Source: Argyresthia goedartella
Lineage: Eukaryota; Arthropoda; Insecta; Lepidoptera; Argyresthiidae
Reading direction: 5' to 3'
NCBI GenBank assembly: GCA_949825045.1
Contig: OX463835.1
Span: forward strand, 23,949,201-24,013,200
Length of the DNA: 64,000 nt
Of the stretch, positions 22,740 through 33,100 are shown in pieces. The notes below the pieces were generated by a model. The model made no database searches. It was not told the origin of the DNA and worked only from the letters and a program-made list of their open reading frames with translations. Positions within the stretch are counted from its first letter, which is position 1, and each line of letters opens with the position of its first letter. The position numbers and the translations under genes are program-made.

Positions 22740-23080
22740 TCTCTAGATTTCATTCTGCCTCTTAAAAGTTGAGGTCTTGATCCCCCTCACTGGACAATAA
22801 ATTGTTATTTTCAATTATCTTATTGGCACTTATAGATACGATCATTCGATTATGTAATTTTATGCTGTTCATTGTGGCATAAAAAAGACGAAAATTTAAA
22901 GAAATACACCCTTTAGCGTTTGTCGTTGCTCTGACCGGAGCGTATTTCCGAAGCACTGGCAGAGTTAATGAAGTTTCCTTTTCCTGTGCGAGATTCGGCC
23001 ATCAGTCACCTTTAAAAGGGTAAGTTCCTTTTTCAAACTTCAACCATAATTAGTTACTTATTGGTTTAGTTGATCGTATT
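22740..23080. repeat. Interspersed repeat F, copy 2
   Basis: It shares gcgtatttccgaagcactgg and cctgtgcgagattcggccat with the copy at 19050-19330. Confidence 0.6.
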
Positions 23081-23120
23081 TTATTTATTTTTCTCCATGT
23101 AACTATAAGTGTATAACTTG

Positions 23121-23569
23121 TAATAGTAGTTTATGTGATTGATACATAATGGAGGGCATTAAAACTCGAGAGTGGGTTTATGAAACAGGCCGAAGGCGAG
23201 TTTCATAATAATATGACTCGAGAATTTAAATGCCTAATTATGTACACTAGTTTATTTACACACATATTATAAGCTCTCTTTGATGTGTTCAGGAACCGCA
23301 TGTTCGACCGGCATGGTGGCATGATAATTGCTCTGCATTTGTTTAGCTTGTTCAGAAGTACCAACTTCACAGACAAACTAGGGGCGGCGCGAAGGCCGGC
23401 GTCGGCGTTCGAAATTTGAATGTCATAATTTGTCGAAAATTTATACATTATGGTCATAATGTTTCAATATTCAGATAAGAAATGAGTTTTTACCAATTAG
23501 TGTAACATTATGCTGGTCGTAACGTGTGGTTTTTGGTCGCAGTAAAGAGGGTTTATGATACGTGTGTAT
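23121..23569 (+). mobile_element. Two-hairpin element PQ, copy 3
   Basis: It has full P and Q modules with one internal ggcgttcgaaatttgaatgt block. It ends gtttatgatacgtgtgtat. Confidence 0.8.
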
Positions 23570-24002
23570 TTTTGCTTAGTTAAAATAAAATATTTGAGTT
23601 TAAGATTGAGTTTGAGTTTCCAGCAAACCCAGTAAGGATGATATATAAATTGTGGAGCAGTAGCTCGTAATATCTCAAGTTCACCTTTAATTACAATATG
23701 AAAGGGGTTTTTGTTTTCATTATTGTTACTTCTTCAATAACCCACAAATGAGACACTCAACTACAATACAATGCCCGTTAGTTAGTCCTCGCGACAGTAT
23801 CGATACAGTCCACAAGCTGCTGGCTAACTAACTACCGAGACGGCCAGTTATCTGCGGTAATTACATTGTTTAACTATAGTAGTACATGTATTGCAAGGGT
23901 TTTCAACTGTATCTATGAAAGCTTATATTACCTACAAATGTACAGATGTAGTCTAGTCTAGATATATATAGTCAAAACTCTAGTCTAGTCGAAATAAATG
24001 AA

Positions 24003-24917
24003 ATCGTTCAAGTGCGAGTCGCACTCGGAATTCAAGGGTTCCGTAGCCACCGTCGTATAAGAATTAGTAAGTAAGGACCCACAGTATTAAATTTAATTGG
24101 ACACGCCAGCATTTAGATTTAATTTAGTTTAGCACTCTGCCTTGTAATAATTCTGCTTCTTTTTAGTGTACCGCAGTCGGATTTTTAATACGTCATTTAT
24201 TTATGGCTTTTTAGTAAAAAAAATACGAAAAACCTGTGTTTAGTTTGAATGTAAAACAAATGTGTATTATTTATAGCTTGTGCAAGATTAGTCAATATTT
24301 CCGTACTCGTTATTGAAAGCCCTTTATTTTGATACACCACCCAAAGGCCATAATACATTTTTTTAGTCCGCACATTAACTTCTGGACACCGGGAGCTGGT
24401 CATGAAGCATCGCGATTTTGAACTGCAACAATAGTATTAAATTCGCCTCATACCTATTATTGTACGTTAGATGCCTATTGACTTCGGGCAATCAAGACGA
24501 ATCTAACGGCGTATCGTTTATCAAACTCGGTTGAGCCGTTGAGTTATTACGAGGGGACATACCAATAGACAAACATACAAACATACATATATATAAAAAG
24601 GTAAAAAAACATAACCCTAATCTTTTTCTCTTCGTTGCAGTCGGAATGAAAAGACACGTCTACAGTCTTCACAAAATAAAAGGCCCGGTGACAGCGTGCG
24701 TGTCTCTGTCGTAATAAGGTTGAATTTAGTTTGGGCCACCGGGCCTTTTTTTTGTGAAGACTAGTGTAAGGACTCCCTATAATTTTCAAAATGCGTGTCT
24801 TTCATTATTTGTTGATGCAGCGGCAACAGAAACACACATTTTGCGAAAATTCCAATCTTTATTACTGGCGATGAGATGATACCCGCTGACGGACGGACAG
24901 CGTGTACGGAACCCTAA
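24003..24917. repeat. TTCCG-type interspersed element
   Basis: It begins cgttcaagtgcgagtcgcac with agggttccgtagcc and ends gacggacggacagcgtgtac then ggaaccctaa. A small foldback (24665-24761) lies inside. Confidence 0.6.
24665..24761. repeat. 97-bp foldback inside a TTCCG-type element
   Basis: GTCTTCACAAAATAAAAGGC followed by CCGGTG pairs with the complement at the right end (CACCGGGCC...TTGTGAAGAC), giving a stem of about 25 bp and a loop of about 45 nt. It could be a tiny MITE or a hairpin RNA source; no evidence favours expression. Confidence 0.7.
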
Positions 24918-24958
24918 TACCTATAATGCTAGTTATAACGACGTGACGTGACGACGTG

Positions 24959-25140
24959 ACGACCTCTGTAGCGCTGAGGTTCTGGCTCTGCCTTCCTTGC
25001 GGGAGGTCCCGGGTTCGATCCCCGGCTGGGGATAAAGAAAAGAAAAAACAGGTCTTGGATATTTATATGTGTGTGACGTCGCTGTGGGGCCAGAAGTAAT
25101 GTATGTGCCTGTATGCAGATGTTTGTGTTTATGTTTAATT
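24959..25140 (+). mobile_element. SINE family A
   Basis: Head gacctctgtagcgctgaggt with B box GGGTTCGATCCCCGGCTGGG, then the tail caggtcttggatatttatat. The mid-tail is shortened. Confidence 0.8.
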
Positions 25141-25415
25141 TAGTTTTGATAGAGGGTCACGCCTTTTATCATACGGGGTGTCAGAGGCATAGCAGTGCGA
25201 CCACGTGACCAAGGGTTCCACTCGGTTCACTGCTGCCTCAGATAATATGAAATCTAATATTACTGTTTGGCATAATTAGCTATTTGACAAGGTACTCCAA
25301 AAATACTGTCTAAAAAGTAATTTTTTCTCCTTCAAACAGTATGTACTCAGATAATGGCTCCATGGCGACATGAAATCCATCAACTATCGGGATTCAACGA
25401 ATTACTGAGAACTGA

Positions 25416-25664
25416 GAACACCTATCAAGAAAACGAAGAGGGTATTTCAACGGAATCGGAAGTCTCGCTCACACCCTGTTCGGTGTCTTAGATGAAGAAT
25501 TCGCGAAAAAATACACGGCAGACATCGAAAAACTACAATCGAACCAAGAATATCAGCTAGAACTCATCCGAAATCAGACTCTAATCGTGGAAGCTGAAAA
25601 CGACGTCATGAAGAAAAACCAGAAGTTCATCAACTCAAAAAGTTCAAAAACCAGAAGGTCATAA
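25416..25664 (+). pseudogene. Errantivirus-type envelope fragment
   Basis: A short open stretch encodes a basic RKRR cleavage-type motif (25428-25439) followed by a hydrophobic, glycine-containing segment and then a charged helical region. This arrangement resembles the cleavage site and fusion-peptide region of the F-like envelope proteins of insect gypsy/errantivirus elements. Only about 80 codons remain; an in-frame TGA lies just upstream and a TAA ends it. No gag, pol or LTR was found next to it, so it is an isolated relic. The family assignment is inferred from the motif pattern. Confidence 0.55.
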
Positions 25665-26134
25665 CTTTAAGAATGTGTGAGGTATCTACGTCAATAATAC
25701 CTTAAATGAAAGATCATTAACTAACAATGTTTTTATAAAGATTTGCATAAAAAGCTTTCACTTGTTGTTGTTAAATATATGTTAATAGTAATAGTAGGTC
25801 CGAAAGACTTATTTTATTGATGATTGGAATTTGCGGTGCTCTTCAATGGTCTGTAGAAACCAAGTCTGACGTAGCAGATGCATAAATCATGATTTATTAG
25901 AATTATTATTAAGTGATTTATTAATATCAGTTGTAAAATAATCCAATTATTGTTTAGTTTTGCAATGATAATCACCTAACTGTGAAAATCTGGAAATTTT
26001 CTTCAAAAACACTAAATCGTCAATAGAAATTTAACGGTAAGACTTCGCCGTTTGTATGTTTGGCTCAAATGGTTCTAAATGGTCTGTACTAACTTTGGTT
26101 TATGTCTTTGCATCGATCTACCAGACGCTCTATA

Positions 26135-26928
26135 TACATTCAGTCAAAAAAGTATCGGGAATGGATAATTTGTCTATGGTTCCAAATTAAAATTTTGTTT
26201 TTTTTTGTTGTTTTTCAATTGGCACACCTGTTTTCCATTTTGGCGCGGTTTTTGAGTTGCATCTGTTGTTTATATTTATTATAGTGCTGTTTTTAGTTAG
26301 ATCATATCTAGTGTGTACTGCGAATTTCACTATGGACAAAAATATCGAACAAAGAGTTTGTCTTAAATTTTGCATCGCCAACGGAATTTCGTGTTCGGAT
26401 TCACTGAAAATGTTACAGAAGGCTTACGGTGAATCGATTTTTTAAAAAACACTTGGTTATGAGTGGTACAAAACGTTTAAAAGCGGTCGAGATGTGATAG
26501 AAGATCGGCGAAAAAGGACAGATTTGTGGAAAGAAAATTCTTGGATTTTGCATCACGATAATGCGCCTTCGCACAAGGCCATAATTGTAAACGAATTTTT
26601 GACCAAAAACTCAACAAATACTATCGAGCAACCACCTTATTCACCAGATATGGCTCCAGCCGACTTCTTCCTTTTTCCTAAACTCAAATTACCACTTCGT
26701 GGCACACGTTTTCATTCGGTAGAAGACATAAAGGAGAATTCGCGACGAGAACTGAACTCAATTCCGGAAAAAGCGTTTAAAAAAATGTTTTGATGATTGG
26801 ACTATCCGTTGGCGTAAGTGTATCGTTTCTGAAGGAGCATACTTTGAAGGCGATAAAATAAATTTACATGAATAACTAACATTTTGTGTATTATTGATCT
26901 TTTCCCGGTACTTTCTTGACAGAGTAGT
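26135..26928 (+). mobile_element. mariner element, internally deleted
   Basis: Terminal inverted repeats are visible (GTCAAAAAAGTATCGGGAA at the left, the complement of TGTCAAGAAAGTACCGGGAA at the right), and TA dinucleotides flank both ends. At about 0.8 kb it is well short of the usual 1.3 kb. Confidence 0.8.
26332..26793 (+). pseudogene. mariner transposase, deletion derivative
   Basis: It starts MDKNIEQRVCLKFCIANG, part of the N-terminal helix-turn-helix region, has an in-frame TAA at 26443-26445, then continues through EWYKTFKSGRDVIEDR. The reading then jumps to the catalytic core: ILHHDNAPSH (second Asp) and PPYSPDMAPADFF (third Asp). The spacing between these two Asp residues is 34, the mariner DD34D signature. 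The first catalytic Asp and most of the central domain are deleted. The frame is lost after KKMF (stop at 26791), although the following DNA still resembles the C-terminus. Cut-and-paste transposase, inactive. Confidence 0.88.
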
Positions 26929-26954
26929 ATATATAACCTAGCTATAATATATAT

Positions 26955-27561
26955 ATAATTTTCTTCTTCGTTCCCGCTTCCCTGTAGCGTCGGTAAACGA
27001 TGCCCTCCAGCCAGTAATCTTTGACCAGGAACATCGCCTTGAGGTGCGCCGGCACACGAAGTTTGAAGGAAAGGAACCCCTTGGGTCTTTCTGACCCAAA
27101 ACTTCTATCTGTACATTCGTCTACTTGAGACCAGACGGCGGATTTTTCTTCAGCTTTTCCAGGATATGACGTTCAACGTCCTGGCAGGTAATTTTCACGT
27201 CAATCCAGGAAATGTATATGTGACAGGCTGCTCTCGTCGGGGCGGGGGCTGTGCCACGCTGATTGCGGCTGCTTCTGGAGCGGCGCTTCCTGTTTTGGAC
27301 CAGGATAAAGCCTTCCCCATCAACTGTCGCGTTCGGCGGGCCACGGGCGGGCCTAGCCGGTGTCGCGCGCGGCGCAGCCTGCAGCTTCTGTTGTTCGGCG
27401 GCGGGCGGTGCGGGGCGCGGGCGGCGGTGGCGGGCACGGCGGGACGCAGCAGCATACGTGTCCTTCTGGGGTTCCAGTATTTTGGATGTTCTAGAAGAAA
27501 CCGCATCCGGTGCATGTCGACTCAACTTCGTGACGTCACGAGGCGGTGCGATATTTATCAA
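26955..27561 (-). pseudogene. LINE ORF1 fragment (gag-like)
   Basis: The main open frame (27561-27121) is Pro/Ala/Arg rich, with a basic KRRSRSSRNQRGTAPAP stretch followed by YISWIDVKITCQDVERHI. After the stop at 27121 a frameshift restores a matching continuation, FLSFKLRVPAHLKAMF and YWLEGIVYRRYRE, to about 26960. This order is typical of the gag-like ORF1 of insect Jockey-type LINEs. Neither the 5' start nor ORF2 is present. Confidence 0.65.
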
Positions 27562-27882
27562 CGCGGGCTTGACCAGTGGAACTAGGTCAGCTGCGGTAAC
27601 CGCATTTTACTATATTTTAGATTCCTTTCTCTAATGAACAACGTAGTGCAAGACACCATATTTTGAACCATAAGGTATTAAAGTTAAAAACCAATGTAAA
27701 TTCTGCAAGCCTATGCCAGCCAAGGGGTTCAATGACCACTCCTGATCCTTACACCAATGTACGCGCTCTGATTGGTCCAAAGTCATTTTGAAGTAAGCGA
27801 ACATCCTTCATTTGGCTGACAACTGATAAGGCATACTACTCTGTAGCTGAATATTTAGAATAGTGTTGACATTATTATCTAC

Positions 27883-28516
27883 TATACTGCGATTTTTAAT
27901 TTGAGGCCAGAAATGTAAACAAACAACTGTCATTTTCCAGTACAAAATAGTATTTTATGTGACTACTACATAGTGGAGGGCATTAATACTCGAGAGTGAG
28001 TTTATGAAACGAGCCGAAGGCGAGTTTCATAATAATATCACTCGAGAGTTTTAATGCCTAATTATGTACAGTTACATACACTAGTTTATCTACACACATA
28101 TCATAAGCTCTCTTTGATGTGTTCAGGAACCGCATGTTTGACCGGCATTGTGGCTCTGCAGTTGTTTAGCTTGTTCTGTAGTACCAACTTCATGCAGGCG
28201 GGCGTCGGCGTTCGAAATTTGAATGTCAGTACCAACTTACCAACCAAGACAAACTAGGGGCGGCACGCAGTCGGGCGTCGGCGTTCGAAATTTGAATGTC
28301 ATAATATGTAGAAAAACTACACATTATGGTCATAATGTGTAATTTTTCAGATAAGAAATGAGTTTTTACCAAGTAGTTTAACATTATGCTGATCGTAAAG
28401 AGGATTTATGATACGTGTGTAGATAAAGTATATTATGAATGTCAAAGTCAACGGTTTTGTTCTAGTAAATGACAGTTTGTTTACATTTCTGGCCTCAAAT
28501 TAAAAATCGCAGTATA
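27883..28516. mobile_element. Inverted-repeat element with a PQ element at its centre
   Basis: Arms 27883-27935 and 28467-28516 (TATACTGCGATTTTTAATTT ... GTAAACAAAC) are reverse complements apart from a 3-base indel. The whole interior is PQ copy 4 plus short spacers. Confidence 0.85.
27946..28427 (+). mobile_element. Two-hairpin element PQ, copy 4
   Basis: It has complete P and Q modules; the right end lacks a few bases of the cgtgcggtttttgtacgcag segment. It is nested in the inverted repeat 27883-28516. Confidence 0.8.
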
Positions 28517-28985
28517 GGTAATCTATTGATATTTGACGACTCTTGAATTTAAACCTATTACCATATAATTTTATATCTAATATCCAATACAATAACTATT
28601 TGTCATCGTTGTAATGGATTGACGAAACGAGTATTGCCTATGTACATAACTCAATATGTCCTTCTTTCCCTAATATTATTTACATAACTCAATATTATTC
28701 TTATTCTTATATTCTTTCCCTAATATTATTTGGTATATAAATAAGTTATGAATTTTTTGTCTATATCAAAGTTTCTTGCCACTAATATAAAAGAAGTTAG
28801 AGTAATTTGATAATACATTGTAAAATGTAATTAATTTAATTAACCAATGGACATGTAACTGGTTTCATCAATAAATGTTTATGATTCATAATTCTGAACA
28901 ATTTTTACTATAAAAGTAATAAAATGTTATAAAGTGCACTGAAACAGGTATTTAATTGCACCTATCAAGACCATGTATTATTTCT

Positions 28986-29224
28986 AGGGTTCCGTACCCG
29001 AAAGGTGCCAAACGGAACCCTATTACTAAGCCTCCGCTGTCCGTCCGTCCGTCCGTCCGTCTGTCACCAGGCTGTATCTCATGAACTAAATACTAAAAAA
29101 CCGATATAATAAATATATATAATTATTTAAATAAAAATACAACGATTCTTTCAATACCACATACAAACTAGTGAATGCACCTGGTTACGTAGATGGAGTG
29201 TGAAAGTAACCGCACCAATAACTT
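28986..29224 (+). repeat. TTCCG-type element, left part, split by the LTR element
   Basis: It begins agggttccgtacccgaaagg, has (tccg)n and ctgtcaccaggctgtatctc, and stops at the ACTT target duplication. An uninterrupted relative at 54441-54790 shows the expected empty site. Confidence 0.8.
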
Positions 29225-30998
29225 TGTAGCCTCGTTTTTCTGGGGGTACTAGTTCCTGTCAGTAAAAGAAGAGATTCTGGTTCTCAAGTTTTATTTCCTG
29301 AACATTTGTTAAAGAAAACAAGGGGGGGTTCTCTCTTAGTGGCCGTCCTATTTAAATAATACACGTCCTTAATTCTACACTTATCTCGACCCTTGTTTCT
29401 TCAGGTCTGCCCCCCCCGCAGGGAAGATCAGCGTAACAGTAACAAGCAGGGCGTCACCAGCTACACTGGCAGTACAGGCGCCATGCGGGATCTTATGTAC
29501 TGGAATTAGGAGAAAAATCTACTTAGCGACTGGCCCTAAGTTCACAATGTACACCACGGGCCTTAATTAAGAGCTCCCCGACTTAAAATTACACAAAATT
29601 AACCAAACACACGGGCAAGGTCTATTTCTCAGGTGCCCAGGCCTTAATCTACCGCAGGGAAAATTTATATTCCTTCAAATTACACAAAATTATCAAAACA
29701 CACGGGCAAGGTCTATTCTTAGGTGCATAAGCCTTAATCTACCGCAGGGAAAATTTATATTCCTTCAAATTACACAAAATTATCAAAACACACGGGCAAG
29801 GTCTATTCTTAGGTGCATAAGCCTTAATCTACTACAAGGAAAATCTATATTCGGTTTGCAATACACTAACAAATGTCACAAACTAACCTATTTACAAAAT
29901 CACCCTGGCCGTGGTCCAGCCCCATGATGCAATTATATTTAATAAAACCTCTTGGTTTGGCCACTGGACCACAGGGAATGCCTAAGGAAGTTGAATCACT
30001 GCGTCGACGTTACCTAAGACTAGGTCAATCGACCATGATGAGCGACTAGGGCCGCGTTATGGAGAAGTAACGAGAAATCTACTGGGGCAGGTTAGTAAGC
30101 GCGCGATGCGAACCATGGAAGATGGAAATTTCTCACCTTATATATTCAGGATGTACCTCGCCCGCTACCACGGGGTGCACCCAGCACGGGTCACCTTGGC
30201 GGCTCCCAAAATCCCGTCTTCGGCAGGGTTGGATTTAGCGAGCCGATGCGTCAGCCACCTCACCACACGTGGGAACAACCTCCTTCCGCTACGCGTCCAC
30301 CACGGCACGCTCTCTCCGTCCCCGGAGCAAAAAGGGGCTGAAAGGAACCACTTCGTTGGTAAAAATGACACTCGCCTCGGTTGAACCGTCGATAACCACG
30401 TTTCCTAACCCAACTCGACTCACCAAGGTTTCTTGTCAGTGGTTCCTCCTTCTACCACCTCAAGCGGTGTGCCTCTCGCGGCACTCTCGTCGAAAAAAGC
30501 CTCCCACCGGCTTGGGGCGCATATTTATAACCAAAATCTTCGCGAACAATCTTTCCATCAGGGATACCACCTTCGCGCTGAAAGCCCCCCATGACAAGTT
30601 CACGTCGCCGATTGCGACAGTAAATTAGCCGGGCGAAATTTCTATCTAGCTCCCGTTCCGCTGTCAGTTCCTGCACCTTACATTCAGGACGCGTCCCCAC
30701 CAACATTTAGGGTACACGGCAGCGATTCCCGCCTGAAAATAATTGTTCACTCCGCCAGCTGTAGTTAAATTTTCCCGACAACATGGGAACAAAAAGACGA
30801 GGGCAACACTAAGAGTGGTGGCGCCCTCTAGCGGCGTTCCACCGTAACCACTTGGATCGATACTGTTCGACGCGCAGCGAGATGGCTCCCCCAATGTAAG
30901 CATTGTTAAGGCTGCCGCCAGATGGCGATACCTGTATCTTCCTCTCATAAATCCAACTGTTTAAACCTATGTAAATGGACTGAAAATCCAGCGCTACA
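29225..30998 (-). repeat. LTR (3' LTR of the element)
   Basis: Same length as the other LTR, and every segment I compared is the same. It includes a roughly 90-bp internal tandem repeat (units near 29672 and 29762 plus a diverged one before). The ORFs in it occur identically in both LTRs and look fortuitous. Confidence 0.92.
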
Positions 30999-31012
30999 GT
31001 ACCCCCCAAGCC
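30999..31012 (-). other. Polypurine tract
   Basis: Immediately upstream of the 3' LTR the - strand reads GGCTTGGGGGGTAC, with a run of six G. This is the expected site for plus-strand priming. Confidence 0.65.
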
Positions 31013-31291
31013 AAAATAGGATTCACGCAGGGAATCCTACGGATGACCCCATCCGAGAACACCGCCCCCCAACAAAACAAACCCTCCAACATCCACAATA
31101 CCAAAAAAAACGAAGTGCCTACGACACACAAAACCAAAAGACCTATGATGCCACCTCATGATCCGGCCGAAGACTCTTGAGGGACCAAACAAAATAACAA
31201 GCTAAACAGTACAGCTGTCACAACATACAACAATGATACAATGGAAACTATTTCCTTGGCATCACCGTTCCAGGTGTTGTTCCGGAACGGC

Positions 31292-33046
31292 TTATCTGGG
31301 CCTACGGCGGAATACTCGGCTCCTATAGGCGGCGCTGTGACTTGGCGAAGCGCCTGTATTTATCCCCAATCTTTCACCAGCTACGTGGGCATTGCTGCGC
31401 AGAACTCCGCGACGGGGCGACGCAGCCGGACCAACGATCGCTGATGAGCGAAAATTACCAACACTCACAACACTACTCACGGGGTTTACTCGTGGGTCGC
31501 ATGACATCTGTCCCTCGTCTTTCTGTTTGATATCCTTAATATGCCACTTCCCCAATGGCTTGCCGTTTTCATCCTCTACCTCGTAAACCAAACGCGATAA
31601 CTTCTTGACGATGATGCATTTTTCATACTTAGGACATAACTTCGCAGAAAAATGTTTGCTCGCATCACTGAGTTTGTAAGTTCTTTTCCAAACAATATCG
31701 CCTACATTGAAAGACAAATCACGGCGTTTGCTATTATACGTTTTGACATTACGATCGTGGGCCTTTTTTAGTTCTACCCCCACTTTCTCGTAAACATCTT
31801 TCAAGGTACCTAATCTATCCGCCGAGGCTTTTCGCGACCCAAACAACAATTCATCAACTACAACGGGATCCGAGTAAACATTTCCATCAGCTACTGCCTC
31901 TCTCCCATGTACCAGAAAAAACGGGGTGTACGAAGTAGCATCGTTAACGGAAGTATTTAGAGCGAACTGTATCTTGTGAATATTCACATCCCACGTGCGA
32001 TGGTCAGACCCTACGAAACTTGAGACCGCAGTCATGATGGTCCTGTTATATCGTTCTACCGTGTTTACTTGGGGGCAATAAACCGGGCCCAAATGTACTT
32101 GCGGCACATTGTACTTTTCGAATAATGACTGGACTTCACGACCCACCAGCTGTGGCCCGTTGTCTGAGAGCACAGTCTGAGGAACCCCATGCACCAGAAA
32201 CACATGGTCCTCCAGGCGCTGAGCGATCACCTTTCCTGTAGCGCGCCGCACGGGGAAAATCAAACAATACTTGGAGAAGCAGCATACTACTACTAACAAA
32301 AATGTATTTAGCTGTCTGGAAGCCGGTAGGGGGCCGACTAAATCAACACTAATACACTGAAACGGCCGTGAGCAAACCTTTGGGTCCCCCATCAGACCGG
32401 GTTTTGACAGGTTGCTATGTTTATAGGCTTTACACACTTCACAAGCAGCCACAAAACTCACCACGTCCTGGTACATTCCTGGCCAAAAGTATCTGAGCTT
32501 CAACCGACTGTGCGTCTTATCTACCCCTAGATGTGCCGCCGTAGGCGTTGAATGGTTCGCGACCATGATGTCCACTCTGTACTCCACTGGGACTACCTCC
32601 TTCCACTGGAAGTCATCGGTTAAGTTGTTCTTGCCCTTTCTGAAACGATAAAGACGACCGCTCTCGACCTGATAATTTGCCATGGATTGTGGCCTATCCA
32701 CACAACCCCTAAAAAGTTTCAAATACCAATCGTCAGAAGTCTGCACCGTTGGCGCCACTGCTGCCACCGGAACTGATCTTGAGAGAGCATCAGGAACTAC
32801 ATTGTCCACTCCTCGCCGATGTTGAATAGTGAAGTTATATGGGGATAACCTACAACCCCATCTTTCTAGACGACCGGTTGGGTTTTTCAAGTTTAAAAAC
32901 CATTTCAGGCTGGCATGATCAGTGATGATCGTAAACGGCCTATCTCCCTCCAGATAAGGACGAAAGTGTTCGACGGCGTTGACCACCGCCATCGCTTCTT
33001 TCTCCGTACCGACAACTAAGAAGGAGGTTAAGAGATTTTTAGGCAC
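31292..33046 (-). CDS. Gypsy pol remnant: RNase H end plus integrase
   Basis: A 584-codon frame whose first codon is GTG. It opens with the RNase H C-terminal half (TEKEAMAVVNAVEHFRPYL, TDHASLKWFL, DALSRS). The integrase zinc finger follows (H-x3-H, C-x2-C: AAHLGVDKTH ... CEVCKAYK), then the catalytic triad in VDLVGPLP, LSDNGPQLVG and PQVNTVERYNRT (D, D, E), and a C-terminal DNA-binding region with VGDIVWKR and GKWHIKDIKQ. No stops or frameshifts. Upstream protease and RT are absent: the frame starts 35 bp from the PBS, so a deletion joins the leader to RNase H. Translation in this copy is doubtful. Confidence 0.9.
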   Translation of the reverse strand: MPKNLLTSFLVVGTEKEAMAVVNAVEHFRPYLEGDRPFTIITDHASLKWFLNLKNPTGRLERWGCRLSPYNFTIQHRRGVDNVVPDALSRSVPVAAVAPTVQTSDDWYLKLFRGCVDRPQSMANYQVESGRLYRFRKGKNNLTDDFQWKEVVPVEYRVDIMVANHSTPTAAHLGVDKTHSRLKLRYFWPGMYQDVVSFVAACEVCKAYKHSNLSKPGLMGDPKVCSRPFQCISVDLVGPLPASRQLNTFLLVVVCCFSKYCLIFPVRRATGKVIAQRLEDHVFLVHGVPQTVLSDNGPQLVGREVQSLFEKYNVPQVHLGPVYCPQVNTVERYNRTIMTAVSSFVGSDHRTWDVNIHKIQFALNTSVNDATSYTPFFLVHGREAVADGNVYSDPVVVDELLFGSRKASADRLGTLKDVYEKVGVELKKAHDRNVKTYNSKRRDLSFNVGDIVWKRTYKLSDASKHFSAKLCPKYEKCIIVKKLSRLVYEVEDENGKPLGKWHIKDIKQKDEGQMSCDPRVNPVSSVVSVGNFRSSAIVGPAASPRRGVLRSNAHVAGERLGINTGASPSHSAAYRSRVFRRRPR

Positions 33047-33080
33047 CGCCTCGTACTACCGACGTTTTATCCCTGTTGAC

Positions 33081-33098
33081 GTCCCTGTTCGGGCGCCA
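33081..33098 (-). other. Primer-binding site, tRNA-Lys type
   Basis: The - strand reads TGGCGCCCGAACAGGGAC, 2 bp inside the 5' LTR. It is complementary to the 3' end of animal tRNA-Lys(UUU). Confidence 0.9.
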
Positions 33099-33100
33099 AT

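Noticed and set aside
27166..27634. Two + strand ORFs of 139 and 123 codons
   Set aside because: They are antisense shadows of the GC-rich LINE ORF1 fragment on the - strand.
29225..30998. Several 60-119 codon ORFs, duplicated at 33982-34909
   Set aside because: They lie in the two LTRs, occur on both strands and overlap each other; no protein domain is recognisable.
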